Part shown: in pieces, positions 34,383-42,052 of the stretch
Layout of the letters: the number at the start of each line of letters is the position of its first letter
Position numbering within the stretch: the stretch's first letter is position 1
Assembly (NCBI RefSeq): GCF_000426505.1
Contig: NZ_AUFM01000018.1
Span: 1-64,000 of the forward strand
Length of the DNA stretch: 64,000 bases
Direction: 5' to 3'
From: Nisaea denitrificans DSM 18348
GTDB taxonomy: Bacteria; Pseudomonadota; Alphaproteobacteria; Thalassobaculales; Thalassobaculaceae
Notes under the pieces: generated by a model
What the model was told of the DNA's origin: nothing
Seen by the model: only the letters and a program-made list of their open reading frames with translations
Database searches by the model: none
Translations under genes and position numbers: made by a program

Positions 34383-34826
34383 CTACCAGCTGCCGGTATT
34401 TTCCATCGAAGCCCAGGGCTCGGCCGGCGCCAGCGCCTCGCCTTCCTGCAGGATCTCGATGGAAATGCCGTCCGGCGACTTCACGAAAGCCATGTAGCCG
34501 TCACGCGGCGGGCGGTTGATAGTGACACCGGCATCCATGATCTTCTGGCAGGTCTCGTAAATGTTCTCGACGCGGAAGGCGAGATGCCCCCAGGCCCGGC
34601 CGGTCGTGTACTCTTCCGGGTCCCAGTTATGGGTCAGCTCGATCACCGGCGCGCGCTTGTCCGAGGCAGCGGTCGCCTCGTCACCCGGCGCGTAGAGGAA
34701 AATATTGGTGAAGCGGCCTTTCTCGCTGTCATAGCGATGGACTTCCTTGAGGCCGAGAATTTCACAGTAGAATTTCAGGCTCTCGTCGACGTCGCTGATC
34801 CGAACCATCGTGTGCAGATACCGCAT
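34383..34826 (-). CDS. gloA: Lactoylglutathione lyase (glyoxalase I)
   Basis: Glyoxalase I converts the hemithioacetal of methylglyoxal and glutathione to S-lactoylglutathione. The 147-residue VOC-fold protein has the usual metal ligands: H5 (RYLHTMVRISD), E59-type Glu in VIELTHNWD, H in WGHLAFRVENI, and E in ISIEILQEGE. The DGYMAFVKSPDG segment before the last ligand is standard. The ATG at 34826 follows GGGAGCGAGC; an ATG seven codons upstream is less likely. It converges on the MFS gene. Confidence 0.92.
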   Translation of the reverse strand: MRYLHTMVRISDVDESLKFYCEILGLKEVHRYDSEKGRFTNIFLYAPGDEATAASDKRAPVIELTHNWDPEEYTTGRAWGHLAFRVENIYETCQKIMDAGVTINRPPRDGYMAFVKSPDGISIEILQEGEALAPAEPWASMENTGSW

Positions 34827-34957
34827 GTGCTCGCTCCCGCTTGGCATGCTTGTGAATTGGCGTTGGGATTATGACATTGCGCACGCGCCGCCCGCTGACA
34901 AGTCCGCTTTCCGAAATGGGCTGGTTCCGTCCGTGCGGGAACTGTCCCGCCGGGCTG

Positions 34958-35590
34958 TTATTCCGGCACACCGTCCCGCCAGGCCGCGATCAGGGCGGCG
35001 GCATCGGCGCCGATCTGTTCCACCGGTTTGCCCGGTTTGAAGATCGAGGAGCCGACGGCAACCGCCCGGGCACCGGCGGCGAAAAAATCCGCGATGTTGT
35101 CGAGCCCGACGCCGCCGGTGACGACGATCCCCCTGTCCGGCGGCAGCACCGCGCGCAGCGCACCGACGATTTTCGGCTGGATCGCATCTCCCGGGAACAG
35201 CTTCAGATAATCCGCCCCCGCCGCCAGCGCCTGAAAAGCTTCCGTCGGCGTGAAAAAACCCGGCATAGAGATCAAACCGCACCGTTTCGTCTCGTCGATT
35301 ACCCGCCTGTGCGTGTTGGGAGACACCACAAGGCGTCCGCCCGCCGCCGCGACCGAACGCACATCCTCGTCCGTCAGCACCGTCCCGGCACCGATCACCG
35401 CCCGGTCTCCGAGAAAATGGGCCAGGCTGGCAATGCTCTCGAAAGGCTGAGGTGAGTTGAGCGGCACCTCGATCACACGAATGCCGGCATCGAACAGTGC
35501 CTGGCCGATCTCTTCCGCACGCTCGGGTTCGAGGCCACGCAGAATTGCGACGATGGGGCAGGCGACAAGCGCCTCTTCGATACTGATCAC
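34958..35590 (-). CDS. dgoA: 2-dehydro-3-deoxy-6-phosphogalactonate (KDPGal) aldolase
   Basis: A class I aldolase of the KDPG/KDPGal family, splitting 2-keto-3-deoxy-6-phosphogalactonate to pyruvate and glyceraldehyde-3-phosphate. The 210-residue barrel has ACPIVAILRGLEPE near the start, the acid/base Glu in IEVPLNSPQPF, and the Schiff-base Lys in DYLKLFPGDA (K130). The IEVPLNSPQPFESI segment favours the KDPGal over the KDPG branch. The GTG at 35590 has GAGAGG six bases upstream; a TTG at 35614 is less likely. No other galactonate gene is adjacent; it lies downstream of znuA in the same orientation. Confidence 0.85.
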   Translation of the reverse strand: MISIEEALVACPIVAILRGLEPERAEEIGQALFDAGIRVIEVPLNSPQPFESIASLAHFLGDRAVIGAGTVLTDEDVRSVAAAGGRLVVSPNTHRRVIDETKRCGLISMPGFFTPTEAFQALAAGADYLKLFPGDAIQPKIVGALRAVLPPDRGIVVTGGVGLDNIADFFAAGARAVAVGSSIFKPGKPVEQIGADAAALIAAWRDGVPE

Positions 35591-35627
35591 GGCCGGCCTC
35601 TCGATTGAGTTCAACCGGTGCAGTATG

Positions 35628-36587
35628 TCACTTCAGGCAGGATTCGAAACCGTCCGCGAGGCCAAGCATCAAAGCATTGTAAGCGCCCGGCCCAAACGGG
35701 ATGGTGCTGCCGACCGGATCAAGGGTGCCGAGTTTCGCCCCGGAACCTTCCGCCACAACCTCCGCAAGACGCGGCCTGAACTGCACTTCCTTGAAGATAC
35801 AACGGATACCGCCATCCGCGACCCGCTGCCGGAGAGCCCGCAGCCGTGCCGCCCCCGGAGGCGCTCCGGTGCCGAGGCTGATCGCGCCGGCTGCCGTCAA
35901 ATCGAACGCGGCTTCGAAATACTGGTAAGCATCGTGGAAGACGAGAAACGGCCGGTCACGCACCGGCGCGAGCTTCAGCCGGATGGTTTCGGAAAGCGTC
36001 TCAAGATCCCGCACTGCCTCCGCCGCATTGGCATTGTAGAGCGCAGCCCGATCCGGGTCCCGCGCGGCAAGCGATGCTGCAATCGCGGCGACAAAAGCCT
36101 TTGCGTTGGACGGACTCAGCCAGACATGCGGATCGTCAGCACCATGGTCGTGCGCGTCGTGCCCCTCGGCATCCTTATCATGCCCGTGCTCCGTGTGCTC
36201 ACCATGCTCGGGAGAGTCCCACAAGGCGCCTTCGCGAACGCTCAGATGCGTGACGCCTTTGGCCTCGCTCAATTCGACAACGCGGCCGCCATGATCAGCA
36301 TCGCGGTCAACTGCGGCCCCGAGAAAGCTCTCGATAGTGTGGGACACCAGAATGATCAGGTCGGCATTCTCTATCGCCCGGGCATCGGACGGACGCAGTG
36401 CATATTCATGCGGCGACTGTCCGTTCCGAAGAAGGAGATGCGGCTCTCCGGCACCGGCCATGACCTTCGCAACGAGGCTGTGCACCGGCGGGATCGACGT
36501 GACGACCGAAAGCTCGGCTCTTGCAGGCAGGGCGGAAAGCAGAATAGCGGCCAACAAGCCGCCGATCTTCAGAAACGGATATCTCAT
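35628..36587 (-). CDS. znuA: Zinc ABC transporter substrate-binding protein ZnuA
   Basis: A 319-residue periplasmic zinc-binding lipoprotein-like or soluble binding protein (signal FLKIGGLLAAILLSALPARA). It has the cluster A-I fold, with the zinc-ligand His in IPPVHSLVAKVM, a His-rich loop HGEHTEHGHDKDAEGHDAHD near residue 135, PHVWLSPSNAKAF and LVFHDAYQYFEAAF. The loop is typical of zinc rather than manganese proteins. A Zur-type palindrome lies 30 bases upstream of the ATG at 36587. It is preceded on the same strand by znuB, but no ATPase gene (znuC) is in the window. Confidence 0.92.
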   Translation of the reverse strand: MRYPFLKIGGLLAAILLSALPARAELSVVTSIPPVHSLVAKVMAGAGEPHLLLRNGQSPHEYALRPSDARAIENADLIILVSHTIESFLGAAVDRDADHGGRVVELSEAKGVTHLSVREGALWDSPEHGEHTEHGHDKDAEGHDAHDHGADDPHVWLSPSNAKAFVAAIAASLAARDPDRAALYNANAAEAVRDLETLSETIRLKLAPVRDRPFLVFHDAYQYFEAAFDLTAAGAISLGTGAPPGAARLRALRQRVADGGIRCIFKEVQFRPRLAEVVAEGSGAKLGTLDPVGSTIPFGPGAYNALMLGLADGFESCLK

Positions 36588-36616
36588 GGGGGATCTCAAT
36601 AGGTGAATTCGAAAAA

Positions 36617-36631
36617 TGTTATAACATAACA
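36617..36631. promoter_or_regulatory. Zur box upstream of znuA
   Basis: TGTTATaacATAACA is a perfect inverted repeat with 6-bp arms, matching the alphaproteobacterial Zur operator core GTTATAACATAAC. It lies 30-44 bases upstream of the znuA ATG (36587) and just past the znuB stop (36666). It points to zinc repression of znuA. Confidence 0.85.
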
Positions 36632-36665
36632 AAATCTGAATTCAAGTCCGATCTGACCAAGCCGT

Positions 36666-37469
36666 CTATTCCCTTGATGAGAGCCGGCCCGGCCAGCGCG
36701 GCAGACCGATCAGGAAAACGGCAAAGGCAACCAGCACGATTGACGGCCCCGCCGGCGTGTCGAACTCCAGAGAGCCCAGCATTCCGATCATCACGGAGAA
36801 CACCCCGATAGCGACGGCTCCGGCGACCATCGCCTCCGGGCTCGTGGCCCAGCGCCGCGCCCCGGCGGCGGGCAGGATCAGCAGGGATGTGATCAGCAAA
36901 ACGCCGACGACCTTGATCGCAACCGCGATGACCAGGGCAAGCAGCAGAGTGAAAATCAGGTTGGCCCGGCGGCCGCCCAGCCCCTCGGCCTGGGCCAGAT
37001 CGCTGCTGACGGTGGTTGCCAGCAACGGCTCCCAGATCCGCCATAGGCAAACCAGAACCACTGCAACGACAGCGTAGATCAGCATGATGTCCTGCATGGA
37101 GACCGACAGCACGTCACCGAACAGCACGCCCATCAGATCGACCCTGAGCCAGCTCATCAGCCCGATGGCGACAAGCCCCATGGCCAATGCCCCGTGCGAG
37201 AGAATGCCGAGAAGCGTGTCGGTCGGCACAGTGCTCCAACGCTCAAGCGACAGCAGGAGCGCGGCCACGGCGACGGTAACGGCGAAGATCCCCAGCACCG
37301 GCTCGATATTCATCAGGAAGCCGAGGGCCAGCCCGAGCAGCGCTGAATGGGCCATGGTATCGCCGAAATAGGCAAGCCGACGCCAGACTACGAAACAGCC
37401 CAACGGGCCGGCAGCGAGCGCCGCTCCGATCCCGGCCGCCAGTGCCCGCAGCAGAAAGTCGTCAATCAC
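36666..37469 (-). CDS. znuB: Zinc ABC transporter permease ZnuB
   Basis: An ABC-3 type membrane permease of 267 residues with about seven or eight helices. Typical features include FVVWRRLAYFGDTMAHSALL near residue 27 and the cytoplasmic coupling segment DLAQAEGLGGRRANLIFTLL. It would move zinc delivered by ZnuA across the inner membrane. The start is GTG at 37469 with GGGGGG upstream; the RidA gene lies 27 bases upstream. Usually znuC overlaps the start of znuB, but here only RidA precedes it, so the ATPase must come from elsewhere. Confidence 0.9.
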   Translation of the reverse strand: MIDDFLLRALAAGIGAALAAGPLGCFVVWRRLAYFGDTMAHSALLGLALGFLMNIEPVLGIFAVTVAVAALLLSLERWSTVPTDTLLGILSHGALAMGLVAIGLMSWLRVDLMGVLFGDVLSVSMQDIMLIYAVVAVVLVCLWRIWEPLLATTVSSDLAQAEGLGGRRANLIFTLLLALVIAVAIKVVGVLLITSLLILPAAGARRWATSPEAMVAGAVAIGVFSVMIGMLGSLEFDTPAGPSIVLVAFAVFLIGLPRWPGRLSSRE

Positions 37470-37496
37470 TCGATCGCCCCCCGATCGTCACGCCCG

Positions 37497-37880
37497 TCAG
37501 AGCGCAACGGCCTCGCCCTCGACCTCGCAAAGGAAGTCGGGCGTCGCCAGGGCGGAGATTTCCAGATAGGTGCAGGCTGGAGCGTGTCCGTCGAACATCC
37601 GGTCTCGGATCTCCCGGAAAGACGCGACCGAACCCGGTACCGTGGAGTAAAATACGATCTTCACAATATCCGTCTTGGTCATACCGGCGCCCTCGATAAC
37701 CTTGAACAGGTTCTCGAAAGCCTGGACCGTCTGGGCTTCCAGCCCTTCGCATATGCTTCCATCCGGAGCGATGCCGATCTGGCCCGACGCAATCGCCCGG
37801 CGAGCGTTGGCCGGCACCGTCACAAGCTGGGAATAATGCGAAGCTGGCGCTACGACGCCTTTCGGGTTGGTGAATTCCAT
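37497..37880 (-). CDS. RidA (YjgF/YER057c) family protein
   Basis: A 127-residue Rid family protein; archetypal RidA hydrolyses reactive enamines/imines from PLP enzymes. The sequence has the ASGQIGIAPDG and LFKVIEGAGMTKTDIVKIVF segments expected. The Arg that RidA proteins use to bind the substrate carboxylate lies near the expected site at REIRDRMF; the terminal segment HAPACTYLEISALATPD fits the family. Its ATG at 37880 follows AAAGGAAG. It lies directly upstream of znuB in the same orientation, an unusual neighbour with no clear functional link. Confidence 0.85.
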   Translation of the reverse strand: MEFTNPKGVVAPASHYSQLVTVPANARRAIASGQIGIAPDGSICEGLEAQTVQAFENLFKVIEGAGMTKTDIVKIVFYSTVPGSVASFREIRDRMFDGHAPACTYLEISALATPDFLCEVEGEAVAL

Positions 37881-37996
37881 CGGATGACTTCCTTTCGGTT
37901 CAGCAAAACCATGCGTACACGCCGCGAAAGAAATCGCGCGGTCTTGCAAAGATCACTTAGAGGGAATGTCAGGCGAGGGCAAATGCCCGATGCAAC

Positions 37997-38938
37997 TCAC
38001 ACCAATTCAGAGGCGTCCCCAACCACAACCCGGTCCCGGCCACTCTCCTTGGCTTCATAGAGAGCGAGGTCCGCCGCTTTCAGGATAGCTTCCACTTTTG
38101 GGCAATCAGCACCGAACTCGGAACAGCCGATACTGATCGTGAACTGGAGCTTGTTCCCCGCCGCATCGATGCTCGCATCCCGTACGACGCCAAGCAGACG
38201 CTCCGCAGAAACCATGGCTTCTTTTTTGCCCGTTTCCGGCAGCAGAATTGCGAACTCCTCGCCGCCAATGCGCGCCACCGTATCAAGCTGCCTGACCTGG
38301 GCTTCCAGAAGCTTGACCAGCTGGATCAGCACGGTGTCGCCAACATCATGGCCAAAGCTATCGTTGATGCGTTTGAAGTGATCGACGTCAATCATAAGCA
38401 ACGAGGATGGATGCTTGTAACGGCGCGCACGCTCGACTTCATCCTCCAGCTTGGACATGAAATAGCGCCTGTTGAAAGCCGATGTCAGCGCGTCCGTTGT
38501 CGCTAGGCGCTCCAGCTCCTCGTTCAGCTGTTCAAGACGAAGCGCATATTCACGCAGTCTGAGATGATTCCGAACCCGGGCTGTCACCACGGTCGGCTTG
38601 TACGGCTTGGTGATGTAATCGATCGCCCCGAGCTTCAGGCCTTTTTCCTCGTCACCATCATCGGAGAGGCCCGTGACGAAAATCACCGGCACATTTTCTG
38701 TCCGCGGGTCGTTCTTCAAAGCCTTGATCACGTCGTACCCATCCAGCTCCGGCATCTGGATATCGAGCAGGATCAGGTCCGGCGGGTTTTCGAGTGCCTT
38801 GTCGATCGCCTCACGCCCGCTCAGGGCAGAGGAAACAGTGCCTAGATCTTTCAGGATAAGACTGAGCAACATGACGTTCTCAGGAGCGTCGTCGACCACG
38901 AGGATCGAGAACTCCTGACTTTCCATAACGTTACTCAT
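37997..38938 (-). CDS. Response regulator with GGDEF output (diguanylate cyclase, PleD/WspR-like)
   Basis: A 313-residue two-domain protein. The receiver domain (residues about 8-130) has the acidic pocket DDAPE and phospho-acceptor D59 in LILLDIQMPELDGYD, and the conserved Lys in ITKPYKP. The C-terminal GGDEF domain (about 150-310) has RIGGEEFAILLPE, an active-site variant that is common and functional, and an I-site RQLD five residues upstream for feedback inhibition. It makes c-di-GMP on phosphorylation. The ATG at 38938 has GGAGAG upstream. The partner histidine kinase is not next to it; the PilZ protein at 21290 could be one receiver of the signal. Confidence 0.93.
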   Translation of the reverse strand: MSNVMESQEFSILVVDDAPENVMLLSLILKDLGTVSSALSGREAIDKALENPPDLILLDIQMPELDGYDVIKALKNDPRTENVPVIFVTGLSDDGDEEKGLKLGAIDYITKPYKPTVVTARVRNHLRLREYALRLEQLNEELERLATTDALTSAFNRRYFMSKLEDEVERARRYKHPSSLLMIDVDHFKRINDSFGHDVGDTVLIQLVKLLEAQVRQLDTVARIGGEEFAILLPETGKKEAMVSAERLLGVVRDASIDAAGNKLQFTISIGCSEFGADCPKVEAILKAADLALYEAKESGRDRVVVGDASELV

Positions 38939-39086
38939 CACTCTCTCCGTCACGCCCGCATGGCTTGGATATCGGTATTAATTGGTTCCAATACTATCTA
39001 CCCGGAATGGTTAACCTCACGTAAAAGAATGCGCATAAAAAGACATCCTGAAGCTGGCATCCATGCCCAAAGCTCCCGCATAAAAA

Positions 39087-39515
39087 CTATTGATCGGCAG
39101 CAACCTCCCTTTCGAACGCCCGTATCCTGTCCCGGATCGGCCCGTCCCAGGCAACCGGCCGGCCGGTGCTTTTAACGAACTGAACAAGGGTTGAATGGCA
39201 GGTAAGCCTCAACTCACCCTCACAGCTCGCAACGATCTCGACATCGAGGCTCGATGTCCCGATCCGCTTGACTTCGAGGCTCCAGTCCAGCACATCGCCC
39301 AGCCTACTGGGGGCACTGAAATCAACAGCAATTTTGGCCGTTGGAATCCCCCGGTCATCAACCTCGTGCATCTGGTGGAAGTCCCAATCGAGCCCGGTGC
39401 GGAACCACTCCTCGACGGTGAGATTGATCATTTCGAAATAGCGCGGATAGAAAACCATCGCCGCGGGGTCGCAATGCTGGAAGCGCACGTGCTGCTGCAT
39501 CTGAAAAGCGGCCAT
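39087..39515 (-). CDS. Acyl-CoA thioesterase of the 4-hydroxybenzoyl-CoA thioesterase (HotDog) type
   Basis: A 142-residue HotDog-fold thioesterase. The N-terminal VRFQHCDPAAMVFYPRYFEM contains the active-site Asp (CDPAAMV) and Tyr region typical of YbgC/4HBT enzymes. DVEIVASCEGELRLTCHSTLVQFV forms the later strands. It hydrolyses an acyl-CoA whose identity is unknown. AAGGAGAAT lies 10 bases before the ATG, inside the end of the upstream hydrolase gene, three bases away. With that gene it forms a two-gene operon divergent from the MarR gene. Confidence 0.9.
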   Translation of the reverse strand: MAAFQMQQHVRFQHCDPAAMVFYPRYFEMINLTVEEWFRTGLDWDFHQMHEVDDRGIPTAKIAVDFSAPSRLGDVLDWSLEVKRIGTSSLDVEIVASCEGELRLTCHSTLVQFVKSTGRPVAWDGPIRDRIRAFEREVAADQ

Positions 39516-39518
39516 TAA

Positions 39519-40337
39519 TCAATATTCTCCTTTGGTGAAGCATCGGGTCAGATCAGAGGTGGCATCCTCCAGATCCCCGATGACGTCGAAGTGATGTTTG
39601 CCGTCTGCATGGACCGCCGCCGTCTCGGCGCCAAGTCCACCCCAGATCGAGGCGAGAAGGTCGTTCTGCCGGATGAATTCCGGACGCTCGCCGGAACCGA
39701 TCCAGCAGGTCAGGCGTGCATCGGGCACTGGATATTGCAAGACAGGGCTCTCTAAAGCAGCCTCGGCTTCGTCAAGTTTCAGATCGGCATTCATTTCAAG
39801 GTTCAGCAGGGGACGCAGATCGTGCAGGCCGCTGATCGAGACGACATGCCTGATTCGTGCCCGGAGTCCGGCGGCCAACGGCGCGTTACGGCACAACATG
39901 CGGCTGACCAGATGGCCTCCGGCTGAGTGACCGGCAAGATGAACGGGGCCGTCGATGCGCTCCGCTGCCGCCGCAATCGCACGGGCAATCTCGCCCGTTA
40001 TTTCCGCAATGCGCGCTTCCGGCGCCAGGGTATAGCTCGGAATGGCGACGGCCCAGCCACGATCGACTGCGCCGCGAGCCAGATGCGACCAGGTACTCTT
40101 GTCAAAAGCCCGCCAGTAGCCGCCATGAACGAACAGCGCCAGTCCAGTTACCGGACCGGCGGGACGGAACAGATCGTAGCGGTTACGCGCGCCCTCTCCG
40201 TAAGGGATATCGAGCTCCGCCCGGTCAGCCAATTCATGTCGAAATTCAGCGGCACGCTGCTGCCACATCGGCGGATAGGTCTCCGCTCCGGCAATGTGCG
40301 GACCGTTCGCGTAAGCATCGTTCCAATCGGCAATCAT
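39519..40337 (-). CDS. Alpha/beta hydrolase of the kynurenine formamidase (arylformamidase-like) type
   Basis: An alpha/beta hydrolase of 272 residues. The HGGYWRAFDKSTWSHLARG segment carries the HGGYW motif that marks KynB-like formamidases and related carboxylesterases. The nucleophile elbow is GHSAGGHL. The Asp and His complete the triad in the C-terminal part (ERPEFIRQND and DGKHHFDVIGDL). The ATG at 40337 gives a typical N-terminus (ADWNDAYANGPHI); longer starts at 40400 exist but are less probable. The gene is followed by the thioesterase gene and is divergent from the MarR gene, which may regulate it. Confidence 0.85.
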   Translation of the reverse strand: MIADWNDAYANGPHIAGAETYPPMWQQRAAEFRHELADRAELDIPYGEGARNRYDLFRPAGPVTGLALFVHGGYWRAFDKSTWSHLARGAVDRGWAVAIPSYTLAPEARIAEITGEIARAIAAAAERIDGPVHLAGHSAGGHLVSRMLCRNAPLAAGLRARIRHVVSISGLHDLRPLLNLEMNADLKLDEAEAALESPVLQYPVPDARLTCWIGSGERPEFIRQNDLLASIWGGLGAETAAVHADGKHHFDVIGDLEDATSDLTRCFTKGEY

Positions 40338-40469
40338 GCGCCGCCATTTCACGTTAACTACCAGCAAAGCGTCTACACGCGATCCTAGGAGACGCACCAA
40401 CCGGCGGCCAGTTTCAATTAAGACTCAATTTTTTGCTGCGAAATTAATTCAAAAGCCTAACATTCACGA

Positions 40470-40952
40470 ATGGCGCAAGCACCAAGCACACGTCTCGCGG
40501 AAAATGCAGAGACACGCAAGACTCGGCTCCGGCTTTGGCTGAACATTCTGCGAACCACGCGTTCTGTTGAGAACATCCTGCGTGAGGAGATGCGAGTCTC
40601 CTATGACCAAACTCTGCCACGGTTCGAAATCCTGGCCATGTTGGAGCGCAGTGAGAACGGCCTCCGCATGAGCGCCCTTTCCGAAAAGCTGATGGTCTCG
40701 AATGGCAATGTCACAGGGATCGTCGAGCGGCTGGTGCAGGACGGATTGGTGGAACGGCTTCCAGTGCCCGGAGACAAACGGGCCACGCTGGTAAGACTGA
40801 CCCACAAGGGCGAAGCCGTTTTCGCCGATATGGCGGACGTGCACGAACGCTGGGTCAATGGGCTTCTTCGGACAATCTCGGAAGAGGATGCAAGCCTCCT
40901 CATTGAGCGTCTGACAGAAATACGGAAACAGAACGCTTCTACCCAGCGTTAA
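40470..40952 (+). CDS. MarR family transcriptional regulator
   Basis: A 160-residue winged-helix regulator. The helix-turn-helix and wing are visible in LRMSALSEKLMVSNGNVTGIVERL and LVERLPVPGDKRATLVRLT. MarR proteins usually repress a divergent operon and release on binding a phenolic or other small ligand. Here the divergent operon codes for a hydrolase and a thioesterase, so it may control aromatic or acyl-CoA metabolism. The 130 bases between the two are AT-rich (runs of T and A around 40420-40455) and hold the expected operator. Confidence 0.9.
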   Translation: MAQAPSTRLAENAETRKTRLRLWLNILRTTRSVENILREEMRVSYDQTLPRFEILAMLERSENGLRMSALSEKLMVSNGNVTGIVERLVQDGLVERLPVPGDKRATLVRLTHKGEAVFADMADVHERWVNGLLRTISEEDASLLIERLTEIRKQNASTQR

Positions 40953-41034
40953 CAATTTCTTGTTTTCTCACCACCTATGATCCTTCTCGGACTCAACGGG
41001 GACCGTCGATCGGCAATCGAACCGGAGGAGCGAA

Positions 41035-42030
41035 ATGTCCGGATCAAGGGAGTTTTCCACCACACATTCTGGGAAATTCATACGGAAACAGATGCGTAAA
41101 ACGCGAGACGGGTCACGTCCCTGTTTGCTTGCCCGCGTAACCGCATCGCTTTTCCTCGTGATCGGACTCTCTGCCTGCGACGATCCACAGCCGCAAACTT
41201 CCGCTCCGGAGTTCGGTGAAAAAATCGCCGCCTCCAGTGAGCAAACGACCTACAGTTTCGGGATCCATCCGCTGCATAATCCAGCCCGCCTTCACGAGAT
41301 CTTCGGACCGATGATGCGGCACCTCGAGAGGCAGATCCCGGACACCCGGTTTCGTGTCGAAGCATCCAGAAATTACGCCGCCTACGACCAGAAACTATAC
41401 GAGGGAAAGTTCCAGTTCTCCCTTCCCAACCCGTTCCAGACGATCAACTCACTGGGACATGGCTACCGCGTTTTCGGGAAAATGGGCGACGACCATAACT
41501 TCAGAGGGATCATTCTTGTCCGAAAAGATTCCGGTATCGAAAATGTCAGCGATCTGAAAAGCAAGGCGGTCAGTTTTCCAGCGCCAACCGCCCTCGCGGC
41601 AACGATGATGCCCCAGTACTACCTGCAATCCCATGGCCTTGACGTCATGAAGGAGATCGACATCCGCTATGTCGGCTCACAGGAATCTTCGGTCATGAAT
41701 GTATTCCTTGGCGATACGGCCGCCGGCGCCACATGGCCGCCACCGTGGCGACTGCTTTCCGCGGAGCGCCCGGAACTCGCGGAAGAATTGGAGATAAAAT
41801 GGCAAACCGAGTCATTGCCCAATAACGGTCTGGTCGTTCACGAAAACGTGCCGGGCGATGTTGTCGACAAAGTCGCAGCAGTTCTGTTCGCCCTGCACAC
41901 TCACGACGAAGGCAAAGAAATCCTTTCGCGCATGGACCTCTCGCAGTTTGAGGCTGCCAGCAACGAAACCTACCGGCCCGTCGTTGAATTCGTCGCAACG
42001 TTCAACACGGCGGTGCGGCCGGCGCACTAA
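41035..42030 (+). CDS. PhnD-like phosphate/phosphonate-binding lipoprotein
   Basis: A substrate-binding lipoprotein of 331 residues. The lipobox LSAC places the lipidated Cys at C48. The TTYSFGIHPLHNPARLHEIF start and FGKMGDDHNFRGIILVRKDS middle match the PhnD family (periplasmic binding proteins of phosphite/phosphonate ABC transporters). No ABC permease or ATPase gene follows; a sensor histidine kinase lies 22 bases downstream. The protein may therefore sense a ligand and pass it to the kinase. A strong GGAGGAG precedes the ATG. Which anion it binds is not clear. Confidence 0.85.
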   Translation: MSGSREFSTTHSGKFIRKQMRKTRDGSRPCLLARVTASLFLVIGLSACDDPQPQTSAPEFGEKIAASSEQTTYSFGIHPLHNPARLHEIFGPMMRHLERQIPDTRFRVEASRNYAAYDQKLYEGKFQFSLPNPFQTINSLGHGYRVFGKMGDDHNFRGIILVRKDSGIENVSDLKSKAVSFPAPTALAATMMPQYYLQSHGLDVMKEIDIRYVGSQESSVMNVFLGDTAAGATWPPPWRLLSAERPELAEELEIKWQTESLPNNGLVVHENVPGDVVDKVAAVLFALHTHDEGKEILSRMDLSQFEAASNETYRPVVEFVATFNTAVRPAH

Positions 42031-42052
42031 GCATCGATCAAGGGGTCGAATT

